Source: DASUPK01 sp963728875
GTDB taxonomy: Bacteria; Actinomycetota; Thermoleophilia; Solirubrobacterales; 70-9
Length of the DNA stretch: 64,000 bases
Direction of reading: 5' to 3'
Assembly: GCA_963728875.1 (NCBI GenBank)
Contig: CAVSLJ010000002.1
Span: 690,305-754,304, forward strand
Of this stretch, positions 17,963-27,055 are shown piece after piece. Each line of letters opens with the position of its first letter. The stretch's first letter is position 1. A model generated the notes under the pieces. The model made no database searches and was not told the DNA's origin. It saw only the letters and a list, made by a program, of their open reading frames with translations. The translations under genes were made by a program, and so were the position numbers.

Positions 17963-18695
17963 CCGCGTCCACGTAGAGGCCCGAATCGTTGTAGGCGCGG
18001 AGGGCGCGCGCGTATTGGGGCGGGGCGCCGTTGTTGTGCAGGAGGTTCGCGGCGGCGAGGATCGCGTCGTGCGGGTCGTGGATGTCCCCTCCGTTGCCGT
18101 AGATCCGCCAGGTGGAGGGAATGAACTGCATAGGTCCCTGGGCCCCTGCGACGCTATTGCTCTTCACCCGCCCGAACTTCGTCTCGACGAGATTGATCGC
18201 CGCCAGATAGTTCCAGGCGACCCCGAATCTCGACTGGGCCTCGCGATAGAAGCCAACCAAATCGGCCAATGGCGCCGGCGCGCCCTCTTTGAGCTTGCGC
18301 CCACCACCGCCTGAGAGTCGCAGCAGGTCCCGCTTGGCGGCGACCAGCCGCCGCATCTCGGCCCGCAGCCCGGCGGGCAGCAGCGGCAGGACGTTCGAGG
18401 TCAGGTTGGGGTGCTTGGCGAGATAGAGCGAGTCCTCCTCGACCGCCTCGGCCTGGTCGAAGACCTCCTGTGGCGGCTCGCCCGAGGGCGGGTCTCCCCC
18501 GGCCCGCCAGCCGTCGATCGCGGCTCGTAGCGCCGCGTCCGTCTGAACCAGCTGGTCAGCGACGTCCTGCGGTGAGGAAGCCGAGGCCCCGCCGCAACCG
18601 AGCAGAGCGAGCCCGGCGATGGCCGCGCCGGCCAGCGCCATGAGAGCCCGTCGATGGACACCGCCCACGGTTGGACTGATAGCGGGTCCGCGCAT
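17892..18695 (-). CDS. Lipoprotein lytic transglycosylase (SLT fold)
   Basis: Exported peptidoglycan-cleaving enzyme. The signal region HRRALMALAGAAIAGLALLG ends in a lipobox LLGC (Cys34 counted from ATG 18,695), so it should be membrane-anchored by lipid. The catalytic domain is in the C-terminal half: the likely catalytic Glu is in AINLVETKFGR, followed by SNSVAGAQGPMQFIPSTWRI and NLLHNNGAPPQYARALRAYN, the standard SLT blocks. Start ATG 18,695 keeps the Arg-Arg n-region; ATG 18,641 is an alternative. Divergent from the SRPBCC gene with 13 bp between starts. Confidence 0.88.
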   Translation of the reverse strand: MRGPAISPTVGGVHRRALMALAGAAIAGLALLGCGGASASSPQDVADQLVQTDAALRAAIDGWRAGGDPPSGEPPQEVFDQAEAVEEDSLYLAKHPNLTSNVLPLLPAGLRAEMRRLVAAKRDLLRLSGGGGRKLKEGAPAPLADLVGFYREAQSRFGVAWNYLAAINLVETKFGRVKSNSVAGAQGPMQFIPSTWRIYGNGGDIHDPHDAILAAANLLHNNGAPPQYARALRAYNDSGLYVDAVIRYAREIGANPYGLYYLYCWLP

Positions 18696-18708
18696 ACGAT
18701 GTGACCGG

Positions 18709-19143
18709 TTGACCAAGGGGCTGACCCTGACACTCACGCGGACGATCGCGGCACCGCGCCGTGAGGTCTGGGGAGCCATGACCGATGCCACCCGGCTCGC
18801 CCAGTGGTGGGGACCGCGGGGCTTCAGCGCACCGAGCGTCGATTTCAAGCCGAGCGCCGGCGAGCGCTATCGAATCGCGATGCAGCCACCCGAAGGTGAG
18901 CGCTTTCACCTCCACGGTGAGTTCCGTGAGGTCGATCCTCCCGCCAGGCTCTCCTACACCTTCGCCTGGGAGCCGCCCGATCCAGACGACCGCGAGACGG
19001 TCGTGACTCTCTCGCTGGAGGATCGCGGGAAGAGCACAGAGGTTTCACTCACCCAGGGCGATTTCGCCACGGAGGAACGTCGCGCGCTGCACGACGGAGG
19101 CTGGACCGACAGCTTCGACCGGCTCGAGGCGCTTCTCAGCTGA
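18709..19143 (+). CDS. SRPBCC / AHSA1-like domain protein
   Basis: A 144-residue single-domain protein with the START/Bet v1-like helix-grip signature: LTLTRTIAAPRREVWGAMTD, then LAQWWGPRGFSAP, FREVDPPARLSYTFAWE and a final helix DGGWTDSFDRLEALLS. Family members bind hydrophobic ligands or act as Hsp90-ATPase-activator homologues; no specific ligand can be assigned. The only sensible start is TTG 18,709, since upstream codons in frame read like noncoding sequence. It overlaps the end of the next, convergent gene by 8 bp. Confidence 0.88.
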   Translation: MTKGLTLTLTRTIAAPRREVWGAMTDATRLAQWWGPRGFSAPSVDFKPSAGERYRIAMQPPEGERFHLHGEFREVDPPARLSYTFAWEPPDPDDRETVVTLSLEDRGKSTEVSLTQGDFATEERRALHDGGWTDSFDRLEALLS

Positions 19144-19540
19144 GGGAGTTGCGCAGGTCGAACGCCCGGATCGATTCCGGGGTGTCGTCCGGGGCGTCGA
19201 AGAAGCGACGGTTCACGCACTCGTGGGCCGGCCCGTCGCCCTCGTAGGCCCGTTCGACGCTGAACTGGCAATGCGGCAGCGGGCTGCCGGTCATCTTGAT
19301 GCCGCCGAAGCCCTCGCGGGCTCGCTCGGCGAGCAGGAAGAGATCGAAGTCGATCTCCGCGCTGAAGACCTTGTTCATGCAGCCCATGAAGCGGCCCCCG
19401 GTGCGAGCATCCTCATACGTGTAGAGGAACTTGCACCCCATCTCGAGGCAGCCCGCGGGGTTGATCAGCTTGTCGCAGAAGGTGCGGCACTGGCGGCACT
19501 CTCCGGCACTGCTCCTCTGGGTCTGGGTCTGCCTCGGCAC
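19136..19540 (-). CDS. Cysteine-rich protein of unknown function
   Basis: About 134 residues. An N-terminal cluster CRQCRTFC-x8-C-x4-C (within ECRQCRTFCDKLINPAGCLE) is followed by FLYTYEDARTGGRFMGCMNK, then a Cys in LPHCQFSV and one in AHECVNRRF. Eight cysteines in a small soluble protein point to a zinc or Fe-S site. The second half (VFSAEIDFDLFLLAER) looks helical. I do not recognise a named family. GTG 19,540 is favoured over ATG 19,579 because the first 13 residues are unlike the rest. Not obviously linked to its neighbours. Confidence 0.7.
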   Translation of the reverse strand: MPRQTQTQRSSAGECRQCRTFCDKLINPAGCLEMGCKFLYTYEDARTGGRFMGCMNKVFSAEIDFDLFLLAERAREGFGGIKMTGSPLPHCQFSVERAYEGDGPAHECVNRRFFDAPDDTPESIRAFDLRNSLS

Positions 19541-19621
19541 GGCGTTCAGTCTAGGCACCGTCCAGGAGCACATGGACATCTTCGCCCCTCGCCGGCACTT
19601 GCGCGATCGGCGGGTGATCTG

Positions 19622-22600
19622 CTAAGCGGCGCGCGCCGCAGCGCCAAAGAGTGCAGCGAGCTCGGCGTCGAGCCCCGCCGAGCGGCGCACGCGATAGCCC
19701 CGGCCGAAGCGAAGCTCCCGTGTCCCCTCGCGCGTCTTCATCACCAGGATCACCTCGGATTCGCCCGGGAAGTGCCCGAGGATCACCTTGAGCTCCTCGA
19801 TCAGCGTGGCGCCGAACTGCGAGGCGTCGATCCCGAGCCGCAGCGGCCCGGTGTCGCGCGCGACTCGAGCCTTCGCCACCTCGTCCTCGGTGGGCTGGAA
19901 GAGCTCGACCTCCTGGGCGACGAGCTTGGTGTCGCCGCGGCCCTTGTGGTCGAGCCTGCCCTTCACGATCACGATCACGTCGGCGGCGAGGAACTCCTGC
20001 GAGGCCTCGTAGGCCTTGCCCATCACCAGCATCTCGACCTGGCCCTCGACGTCGTCCAGGGTGGCGAACGACATCAGCGATCCGTTCTTCGACTTGTGTC
20101 GCTTGAACTCGGTGACGATCCCACCGACGGTCACCCAGGAGCCGTCCTGCTTGTCGGCGAGGCTCGAGAGCGGACAGTCGACTCGCGCCCGGAGCACGTC
20201 CTTCACCTCGGCGAGCGGGTGCGAGGAGAGGAACGTGCCGAGCGTCTCCTTCTCCAACCGGAGCAGGTCGCGCTGGTCGAACTCCTCGGCCCGGATCGGT
20301 GCGTGATGCTGCCGGGCCGGGCCCGACTCCTCCGCCCCACCGCCGAGATCGAAGATCGAGGACTGGCCGAGCCGCGAGTCCTCCTGCGCCTTCTGGCCGA
20401 ACGCCGTTGCGGCGGGGAGCGCCTCGAGCATCCCCTTGCGCGAGGCGCCGGTCGAGTCGAAGGCTCCGCATTTGACCAGGCATTCGACCGCTCGCTTGTT
20501 GACGGTCCGGCTGTCGACTCGCTCGCAGAAGTCCCAGAGCGAGGTGAACTCACCGTCCGTCGAGCGGGCGTCGAGGATCGCCTGAACCGCGATGTGGCCG
20601 ACGTTCTTCACGGCGTCGAGGCCGAAGCGGATGCTGTTGCCGGAGACCACGAAGCCGTGATCGGAGCTGTTCACGTCCGGCGGCAGAACCTCGATGTCCA
20701 TCTCGGCACAGCGGTTGACGAAGAACGGGACCTTGTCCTTCGTCGACATCACGGTCGAGATCAGGGCGGCCATGTACTCCGCGGGATAGTTGGCCCGCAG
20801 CCAGGCCGTCCGGTACGAGATCAGCGCGTAACAGGCGGCGTGGGAGCGGTTGAACGAGTAGTCCGCCGCGGCCTCCATCAGCGACCAGAGGTCCTTGGCC
20901 ACCTTGCGGTCCGTGTTCGACGACGCCATTCCCTCGAGGAACTTGTCCTTCATGGTGGCCATCAGATCGCGCTTCTTCTTGCCGACCGCCTTGCGCAGAT
21001 CGTCGGCTTCCGCCGGGCTGAAGCCGGCCATCTGCTTGGCGATCTCCATGAGCTGCTCCTGGTAGATCACGCAGCCGTAGGTCGACTCACTGATCGGCCG
21101 GAGGCGCGGGTCGGGATAGCGGATCGAATCCGGGGCGCGCTTGCCCTTGGCGTAGTCGGGAATGAAGCGCATCGCACCCGGGCGATAGAGGGCGCCGATC
21201 GCGACCAGGTCCTGGAACTCGGTCGGCCGAATCGTCTTGAGGGCATCCCGCATCCCCTCGGACTCGAACTGGAAGACGCCGATCGATTCACCCTTGGCGA
21301 GCATCGCGTAGGTCTTCGGATCGTCGAGCGGGATGCTCTCGATGTCGATCTTCTCGCCGCGCGAGCGCTCGATGATCGTCGTCGCGTCCTCGATGACGTC
21401 GAGGTTCCGCAGGCCGAGGAAGTCCATCTTCAGCAGGCCCATCTCCTCGATCGGGCCCATCGAGTACTGCGTGACGGTCTTGTAGGCGCGCTCCGGCTTG
21501 CCGCTGCCGTTTCCGTTCCCGGGCGAGGCGCCGCGATCCTCGGCGAGCTGCAGGGGGACGATCTCCTGGAGCGGCCGGTCCGCGATCACGACCGCGGCGG
21601 CGTGGATCGAGTGGTTGCGGACGATGCCCTCCAGGCCCTGCGCCGTGTCGATGATCTTCTGCGCGTCGGGGTCCGAGTCGTAGGTGCGCTTCAGCTCCTC
21701 CCCCGGCTTCAGGCACTCGTCGAAGCTAGGGCTCCGGCCCATGATCGGCTCGGGGATCTGCTTCGCGAGCCGGTCGCCGGTGCCGTAGTCGTAGCCCAGC
21801 ACCCTGGCGGCGTCCCGGGTCGCCGCCCGCGGCGCCATCTTGCCGAAGGTGATGATCTGGGCGACGCACTCGCGCCCGTACTTGTCGGCGACGTAGCGGA
21901 TCACCCGCTCGCGCCCGCGGACCGAGAAATCGATGTCGATGTCCGGCATCGACTTTCGCCCGGGGTTGAGGAAACGCTCGAAGAGGAGTCCGTTCGCGAG
22001 CGGGTCGAGGTCGGTGATCTCCAGGGCGTAGGCGACGATCGAGCCGGCGGCCGAGCCTCGGCCCGGTCCGACGGCCACCCCGTTCCCCTTCGCGTACTTG
22101 ACGAAGTCCCAGACGATCAGGAAGTACGACTGGAAGCCCATCTCGTCGATCACGCCGAGCTCGAACTCGAGTCGCTCCATCGCGTCGGCGGGGATCGGAT
22201 CGCCGTAGCGCTTGCGCAGGCCCTCGAGGGCGAGCTCGCGGAGCATCTCACCCGGCTCCACTCCCTCGGGCGTCGGGAAGCGCGGCAGGAGCAGCTGGCC
22301 GAGCTGCATCTCGACGTCGCAGCGCTCGGCGATCTCGAGTGTGCTGGCGACCGACTCGGGCAGGTCCGAGAAGGACTCGGCCATCTCGCCGGGGCTCTTC
22401 AAATAGAACTCGTTGGTGTCGAAGCGGAGCTTCGGCTGCTCGATCGTCGACTTCGTCTGGACGCAGAGCAGCGCCGCGTGGCTGTCGTAGTCCTCGCGGC
22501 GCAGGTAGTGGACGTCGGCGGTGGCCACCAGCGGCCTGCCGAGCTCGCGCGCGACCTTGACGATCCCCTCGTTCGCCTTGTCCTGCTCGGGGACGCCGTT

Positions 22601-23134
22601 GCGCTGCACCTCGAAGTAGACCTGGTCGGGCCCGAAGGCATTGACGAGGTCGTCGACGTGGGCCCGCGCGTCGTCGGGCCGGTCCTCGACCAGGCGGCGG
22701 CAGAAGCGCGACTGCAGGCAGCCGGTGAGCGCGATCACGCCCTCCGAATGGGCCGAGAGCAGCTCCAGGTCGACGTTCGCCTTGCCGCGGGAGAAACCCT
22801 CGAGGAAGCCGGCGGAGCTCAGCTTGACCAGGTTGCGGAAGCCCGTTCCGCTCGAGGCGAGCAGCGTGAGGTGGTTGCGCTCGTAGCGGGCCGCCTGCGG
22901 CGTGATCCTGCGGTCGTCGACGAAGTACGCCTCGAGGCCGATGATCGGCTTGATCCCCGCCTCCTTGCAGGCCTTGTAATGCTCGACCGAGCCGTTCATG
23001 ACGCCGTGGTCGGTGAGCCCGAGCGCCGGCATGTCGAGCTCCGCCGCCCGCGCCGCCAGCTTGTCGATCTTGCAGGCTCCATCGAGCAGCGAGTACTCGC
23101 TGTGCACGTGCAGATGGACCGCTCCGGCGCTCAC
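19622..23134 (-). CDS. dnaE: DNA polymerase III alpha subunit
   Basis: Replicative polymerase, 1,170 residues, full length and free of frameshifts. The N-terminal PHP domain starts VHLHVHSEYSLLDGA. The palm contains the catalytic carboxylates in PDIDIDFSVRGRERV. The finger and helix-hairpin-helix regions follow. A clamp-binding motif QSSIFDL starts at Gln924. The C-terminal OB fold begins near WVTVGGIVTEFKRHKSKNG. ATG 23,134 is the start. The gene is read alone on the minus strand, and the divergent sixA is 167 bp away with a tandem palindromic site between them. Confidence 0.97.
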   Translation of the reverse strand: MSAGAVHLHVHSEYSLLDGACKIDKLAARAAELDMPALGLTDHGVMNGSVEHYKACKEAGIKPIIGLEAYFVDDRRITPQAARYERNHLTLLASSGTGFRNLVKLSSAGFLEGFSRGKANVDLELLSAHSEGVIALTGCLQSRFCRRLVEDRPDDARAHVDDLVNAFGPDQVYFEVQRNGVPEQDKANEGIVKVARELGRPLVATADVHYLRREDYDSHAALLCVQTKSTIEQPKLRFDTNEFYLKSPGEMAESFSDLPESVASTLEIAERCDVEMQLGQLLLPRFPTPEGVEPGEMLRELALEGLRKRYGDPIPADAMERLEFELGVIDEMGFQSYFLIVWDFVKYAKGNGVAVGPGRGSAAGSIVAYALEITDLDPLANGLLFERFLNPGRKSMPDIDIDFSVRGRERVIRYVADKYGRECVAQIITFGKMAPRAATRDAARVLGYDYGTGDRLAKQIPEPIMGRSPSFDECLKPGEELKRTYDSDPDAQKIIDTAQGLEGIVRNHSIHAAAVVIADRPLQEIVPLQLAEDRGASPGNGNGSGKPERAYKTVTQYSMGPIEEMGLLKMDFLGLRNLDVIEDATTIIERSRGEKIDIESIPLDDPKTYAMLAKGESIGVFQFESEGMRDALKTIRPTEFQDLVAIGALYRPGAMRFIPDYAKGKRAPDSIRYPDPRLRPISESTYGCVIYQEQLMEIAKQMAGFSPAEADDLRKAVGKKKRDLMATMKDKFLEGMASSNTDRKVAKDLWSLMEAAADYSFNRSHAACYALISYRTAWLRANYPAEYMAALISTVMSTKDKVPFFVNRCAEMDIEVLPPDVNSSDHGFVVSGNSIRFGLDAVKNVGHIAVQAILDARSTDGEFTSLWDFCERVDSRTVNKRAVECLVKCGAFDSTGASRKGMLEALPAATAFGQKAQEDSRLGQSSIFDLGGGAEESGPARQHHAPIRAEEFDQRDLLRLEKETLGTFLSSHPLAEVKDVLRARVDCPLSSLADKQDGSWVTVGGIVTEFKRHKSKNGSLMSFATLDDVEGQVEMLVMGKAYEASQEFLAADVIVIVKGRLDHKGRGDTKLVAQEVELFQPTEDEVAKARVARDTGPLRLGIDASQFGATLIEELKVILGHFPGESEVILVMKTREGTRELRFGRGYRVRRSAGLDAELAALFGAAARAA

Positions 23135-23226
23135 CCGTCGATCATGCCTGCGCGTCCAGACAGATTGGCTCCGAAACAGCCACCGAAGGTGCGCGTTTCC
23201 CGCACCGGCCGAACGAAATTTCAGCG

Positions 23227-23266
23227 GTTGGTGAGTTATTCACGGACGGGTGAGTAACTCACCAAC
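23227..23266. promoter_or_regulatory. Tandem palindromic operator-like site between dnaE and sixA
   Basis: Two copies of a 19-base unit, GGTGAGTTATTCACGGACG (from 23,230) and GGTGAGTAACTCACCAACG (from 23,249), stand head to tail. The second is a near-perfect palindrome (GGTGAGT/ACTCACC), and outer arms GTTGGTGAGTTA (23,227-23,238) and TAACTCACCAAC (23,255-23,266) are exact reverse complements. The spacing of about two helical turns and the TGAGTNACTCA core look like paired dimer sites for a TetR-type repressor. The site lies in the shared promoter region of dnaE and sixA. Confidence 0.6.
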
Positions 23267-23301
23267 GGCGATGTAAACGACGCTCGCGCTAGGTTGGTCT
23301 G

Positions 23302-23736
23302 GTGGTCTGGCTCCTGAGACATGGGGATGCGGAGGCCGGCGAAGGCAAGCCCGATGCCGAGCGGAATCTGACCGAGAAGGGCGAGCGCCAGTCAATCGCG
23401 GCGGGTCAGGCACTCAGGAAGCTCGGTGTGAAGCCGGATGTCTGCCTGACGAGCCCGAAGGTCCGCGCGAAGCGAACCGCGGAGCTCGCGTGTGACTCCC
23501 TTGATTGCCCCGTTGAGGAGGACGACCGCCTCGCCGGCGGAGACTTCGATCCCCTGGAGCTAGCCGCCGGCCGTGGCGAGGTGATGCTCGTCGGCCACGA
23601 GCCGGACTTCTCCGGAGCCGTCGCCCTGGTCACCGGCTCCCGCGTGAAGATGAAGAAGGGCGGCATCGCTGCGCTCGACGACCACGTGCTTCACCTCCTG
23701 CTGCGCCCCAAGGACCTGAAGGAGATCGCGAACTAG
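23302..23736 (+). CDS. sixA: SixA-type phosphohistidine phosphatase (histidine phosphatase family)
   Basis: 144-residue histidine-phosphatase-superfamily enzyme. The catalytic RHG motif is Arg6-His7-Gly8 (MVWLLRHGDAEAG). The second conserved Arg is in TSPKVRAKRTAELA and the second catalytic His in LVGHEPDFSG, matching SixA. Start GTG 23,302. SixA removes phosphate from HPt domains in E. coli; the substrate here is unknown. The stop codon overlaps the stop of the convergent ferritin-like gene by 4 bases. Confidence 0.88.
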   Translation: MVWLLRHGDAEAGEGKPDAERNLTEKGERQSIAAGQALRKLGVKPDVCLTSPKVRAKRTAELACDSLDCPVEEDDRLAGGDFDPLELAAGRGEVMLVGHEPDFSGAVALVTGSRVKMKKGGIAALDDHVLHLLLRPKDLKEIAN

Positions 23737-24251
23737 GCCAGGCCGTGCGCTTCATACTCGCGCAGGAAGCCCTCGAAGAGGCGGCGGTGGCCCTGTTCGT
23801 CGTGGAGGATGGCGATGACCATGTCGTTAGTCACCGGATCCACGCCGTCGGTCGCCTCGACGATCTTCGTGTAGTGCTCGATGGCGCCGGTTTCAGCCTC
23901 GATCACCCCGCGGATCACGTGCACGACGTCGACCTGCTCGTCGGGTGGCTGCAGGTAGCTCTGCTCGGCTGAGAAGTCCTCGGAGCCCGGGACGACTCCG
24001 TAGAGCTCCTTGATCCGCTGAGCGAAGAGCTTCGCGTGTCCGAGCTCCTCGGTGATGTCCTGCTCGAGCGACTCCTTGATCTCCTGAGCCCGGACGCCGT
24101 CCGGATTGACCGAGTTGGCCATGTAGCTCATCACCGTCTCGATCTCCATCCAATAAGCCTTACGGAGCATCCCGATGATCTCCTCACGCTTCCCCTGCTG
24201 ATCGTCGCCGAGGATTCCCTCGGAGGCGCGTGTGGTGTCGGCAGATGCCAT
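23733..24251 (-). CDS. Ferritin-like diiron protein
   Basis: 172-residue all-helical protein with diiron-type ligands: helix 1 AYWMEIETVMSYM, helix 2 DITEELGHAKLFAQRI (E-E-x-x-H), helix 3 IEAETGAIEHYTKI and helix 4 AILHDEQGHRRLFEGFL (E-x-x-H). The two ExxH motifs and the two single Glu are the bacterioferritin/rubrerythrin-type set, so iron storage or peroxide detoxification is likely. ATG 24,251 is used because the 33 residues encoded upstream look noncoding and would cover the divergent promoter. Confidence 0.85.
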   Translation of the reverse strand: MASADTTRASEGILGDDQQGKREEIIGMLRKAYWMEIETVMSYMANSVNPDGVRAQEIKESLEQDITEELGHAKLFAQRIKELYGVVPGSEDFSAEQSYLQPPDEQVDVVHVIRGVIEAETGAIEHYTKIVEATDGVDPVTNDMVIAILHDEQGHRRLFEGFLREYEAHGLA

Positions 24252-24379
24252 CACCTCGGACGCTACCCAACTCGGCGCGCGGACTAACACCGCACGAATG
24301 GAGAAGATGCCTTGCCCTCCGATGAGTTCACTGCCGGTGCCCGGTCCCAATGAGTAAGCGAATCAACAGGAGGAGAAGG

Positions 24380-25180
24380 ATGACGGTGGTGGAGAAGGTC
24401 AGGTCGGAGGATGGCACCGAGATCGCGTACGACCGGATGGGCGACGGCCCGGCCGTGGTCCTGGTCGGAGCCGCCTGGAACGACCGGATGTCCGCGGCCC
24501 CCCTGGCGCAGCTGCTGGCGGACGACTTCAGCGTCTACACCTACGACCGCCGCGGCCGGGGGGACAGCGGCGACACGCGGCCATACGCCGTCGAGCGCGA
24601 GATCGAGGATCTGAGCGCGGTGATCGAGGCGGCGGGCGGCTCCGCCTGCGCGTTCGGCGACTCCTCGGGCGCCGCCCTGTCCCTGGAGGCCGCTGCGGGC
24701 GGCGCACCGATCGCGAGGCTCGCCATGTACGAGCCCCCGTACATCGTCGACGACACCAGACCGCCGATCCCGGACGACTACGTCGAGCACCTGGATCAGC
24801 TCGCCTCCGAGGGCAAGCGCAACGAGATCCTCCGCTACTTCATGACCGTCGCCGCCGGCATGCCCGCCGAGATGACGGAGCAGCTGGCCTCCTCGCCGAT
24901 GGCGAAGGCGATGGAGCCGCTGGCTCACACGGTTGCCTACGACGGACGCGTCATGCTGCGCGGCGGGATGAGCGGCCGGCCGCTGCCCAGGCGCTTCACC
25001 GACGCGGTCACCGTCCCGACCCTGGTTATGGACGGCGGAGCCAGCCCGGCCTGGATGCGCAACGCGGCACGCGCCCTGGTCGCCGTGCTGCCGGACGTGC
25101 AGTACCGGACCCTCGAGGATCAGGACCACGCCGCACCGCCCGACGTGCTCGCGCCGGAGATCGAGGAGTTCTTCGCTTAG
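24380..25180 (+). CDS. Alpha/beta hydrolase
   Basis: 266-residue serine hydrolase. The oxyanion-side VLVGAAWNDRM, DRRGRGDSGDT, nucleophile elbow CAFGDSSGAALS (G-D-S-S-G), acid loop LVMDGGASP and catalytic His in EDQDHAAPP make a full triad. The start is ATG 24,380, preceded by AGGAGGAGAAGG, a very strong ribosome-binding site; the earlier ATG 24,350 has none. Substrate unknown. Its stop overlaps the convergent gene by 4 bp. Confidence 0.92.
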   Translation: MTVVEKVRSEDGTEIAYDRMGDGPAVVLVGAAWNDRMSAAPLAQLLADDFSVYTYDRRGRGDSGDTRPYAVEREIEDLSAVIEAAGGSACAFGDSSGAALSLEAAAGGAPIARLAMYEPPYIVDDTRPPIPDDYVEHLDQLASEGKRNEILRYFMTVAAGMPAEMTEQLASSPMAKAMEPLAHTVAYDGRVMLRGGMSGRPLPRRFTDAVTVPTLVMDGGASPAWMRNAARALVAVLPDVQYRTLEDQDHAAPPDVLAPEIEEFFA

Positions 25181-26898
25181 GCGGTCGCGGCGGTCACGGC
25201 GATGTGCAGTCGGCCGTGGCCGGCGAAGTTCCGGAGCGCGTCGCGGATCTTCTGCGGCGCGGTCGCGGAAACCCAGCGGTGCGCGCCGGCCGTCGAGCGG
25301 GCGCTCCCTCGCGCGACAACCGTCGAGGAGATGCCCATCGCGTCGGCGACGTTCCGCGAAACCGTCACTGTCACGTTGACCGTGCACTCGGAGTCGCAGC
25401 CGGCCAGCACGCGCACACCCGGCCTGATCAGCTTGCTCCACCGCTTCGGCGTGATGACCTGCTGGACGTCGACGGCCGGGGAAGCAGCGAGCTCGCTGGC
25501 AACTCCCCCTCCCGCGGAGCCCGGGTCGCCACTCTCCTCACTCGCGCTCAGGAAGCTCCCCAATGCCGGTCGTCCGCTCACGGAACCGACCACGACAACG
25601 CCCCTCTCGGTGAGGGCCATTCCAAAGCCCGTATTCCCTGCATCCGAGGCCGGCGTCACGGCGGCAGTCCCTGCAGCACCGAAGTTGGGGTCCGGGGCTC
25701 CGTCGGCCTCCCGAAGCCGAACCGCGCCCATGTCGTCCGAGACCAGTTCCCGGCAGTCGACCATCCCCCCGGCGATCACCCTGTTCTGGTCGTCCACGAG
25801 CACCTCCTGCACAGAAGTGCGTGGCAAGGATTGAACACCGCGGTCCCCGAAGCCGCCATCCAGCTCCCCGGCGTCGCTGAGCCTGACGACGAAAGAGCTG
25901 CACACACCGGGAGCGTCGACTACCCCGCCGATCAATGCGCGCCCCGCCGAATCGACCGCTACGGACTCGGGACTCGCGTGCGCGACCCGGTCGGATATGT
26001 CAAAGCTCGCACCGCCGTTCGTCCCAAAGCCGGCGTCGATGCTCCCATCCGAATGGAGCTCGACGGCCGAGATCTCGGGATCGGTCGAAGCGGATCCGGC
26101 GGAGGGCGAACGCCACCCCGTCACCACGAGATCTCCATCCGGTCGCTCAGCGACGGCGGAGGCGAGATCGCTCCGTCCGTTCTCCAGAGTTCCAGGCTGG
26201 GCACCCATCGCAAGCTGCCGCTGCCAGAGCGGGCTGCCGTCGGCGGTCAGCCGGCCCGCGTAGGCAATCGAGTCTTCCTGTCCGCCGGACGTGACGGCGT
26301 CCTGGGCCGTGTAGAGGATCTCCCCCGCCCCTGGGCCGTGAGTCGCGACCGCGATGCCGGTGACCGAAGGAAGGCCGCCGACGAATCCACAGCCGCACGA
26401 GCCGAATCCGGTCCCCGCCTGTCCTCCTCCGTCGTCCGGGTCCCCGGTCTCGGTGAATCGAGCGATGACCGGCTTGTTCGAGGTCGAGCCCTCTGCCAGC
26501 ACGAGCACGCCGCCGTCGGGGGCGGCGACGACGGCCGACGCGAACGCCTGCATGCCATTGAGAGTGCTGACGACGACTCCATCCGTCCCAAAGCTCTGGT
26601 CCAGGGTCCCGTTGGCGTTGAACCTGGCCAGCAGAATCGAACGAACGGGGCCGTTGTCCGCAACGCCCGCAGCGACGAGCTTGCCCTGCTCGGGACCGGA
26701 GTCATAGGTCGCCACGTCGCGGAGGCTGCCGGGCACGACCCCGGCGATTGCGCTCACGCCGGCGGTCCCGAAGCTTGGATCGAGGGACCCGGCCGGCGTC
26801 TCAGCGGCGCTTGCCGCCGGCGTCAGTGCCATCACCGCGAGGGCGGCGAGGGCGGCGACTGGACGTGTTCGGAGTCGAGGGCGTTGTGCAGTCTTCAA
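25177..26898 (-). CDS. Secreted delta-60-repeat (beta-propeller-like) protein
   Basis: About 573 residues with a signal peptide (LRTRPVAALAALAVMALTPA, cut after ASA). At least five delta-60 repeats are marked by the motif D-x-x-F-G-x-x-G: LDPSFGTAG, LDQSFGTDG, IDAGFGTNG, LDGGFGDRG and PDPNFGAAG. Such repeats form a beta-propeller-like surface protein. The C-terminal 120 residues contain one Cys pair (CDSEC) and no repeat. The start is uncertain: TTG 26,898 gives a clean signal peptide, GTG 26,916 and ATG 26,994 are alternatives. Role unknown, probably extracellular. Confidence 0.8.
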   Translation of the reverse strand: MKTAQRPRLRTRPVAALAALAVMALTPAASAAETPAGSLDPSFGTAGVSAIAGVVPGSLRDVATYDSGPEQGKLVAAGVADNGPVRSILLARFNANGTLDQSFGTDGVVVSTLNGMQAFASAVVAAPDGGVLVLAEGSTSNKPVIARFTETGDPDDGGGQAGTGFGSCGCGFVGGLPSVTGIAVATHGPGAGEILYTAQDAVTSGGQEDSIAYAGRLTADGSPLWQRQLAMGAQPGTLENGRSDLASAVAERPDGDLVVTGWRSPSAGSASTDPEISAVELHSDGSIDAGFGTNGGASFDISDRVAHASPESVAVDSAGRALIGGVVDAPGVCSSFVVRLSDAGELDGGFGDRGVQSLPRTSVQEVLVDDQNRVIAGGMVDCRELVSDDMGAVRLREADGAPDPNFGAAGTAAVTPASDAGNTGFGMALTERGVVVVGSVSGRPALGSFLSASEESGDPGSAGGGVASELAASPAVDVQQVITPKRWSKLIRPGVRVLAGCDSECTVNVTVTVSRNVADAMGISSTVVARGSARSTAGAHRWVSATAPQKIRDALRNFAGHGRLHIAVTAATA

Positions 26899-27055
26899 TA
26901 TCTGACGCCGGCACACACCGGCTGGCGGCGCCTCGGCGGATTGGACACCGGGAGGCGGGCCGTGATCGAGACTAGAGATCGAAAGGGCCGGCACATCGGG
27001 GGTTTCCCGCAGCCGTCCCCCGACTAAACGAACGGTCTAGTCGAGGCCGCCGGCC

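Noticed and set aside
19223..23257. A 1,344-codon open frame on the plus strand
   Set aside because: It is antisense to the intact dnaE, has low-complexity His/Asp/Arg/Leu/Val composition and no motif; a typical shadow frame of GC-rich coding DNA. The same holds for long antisense frames at 139-1500, 1347-3095, 3032-4816 and 56,567-57,799.
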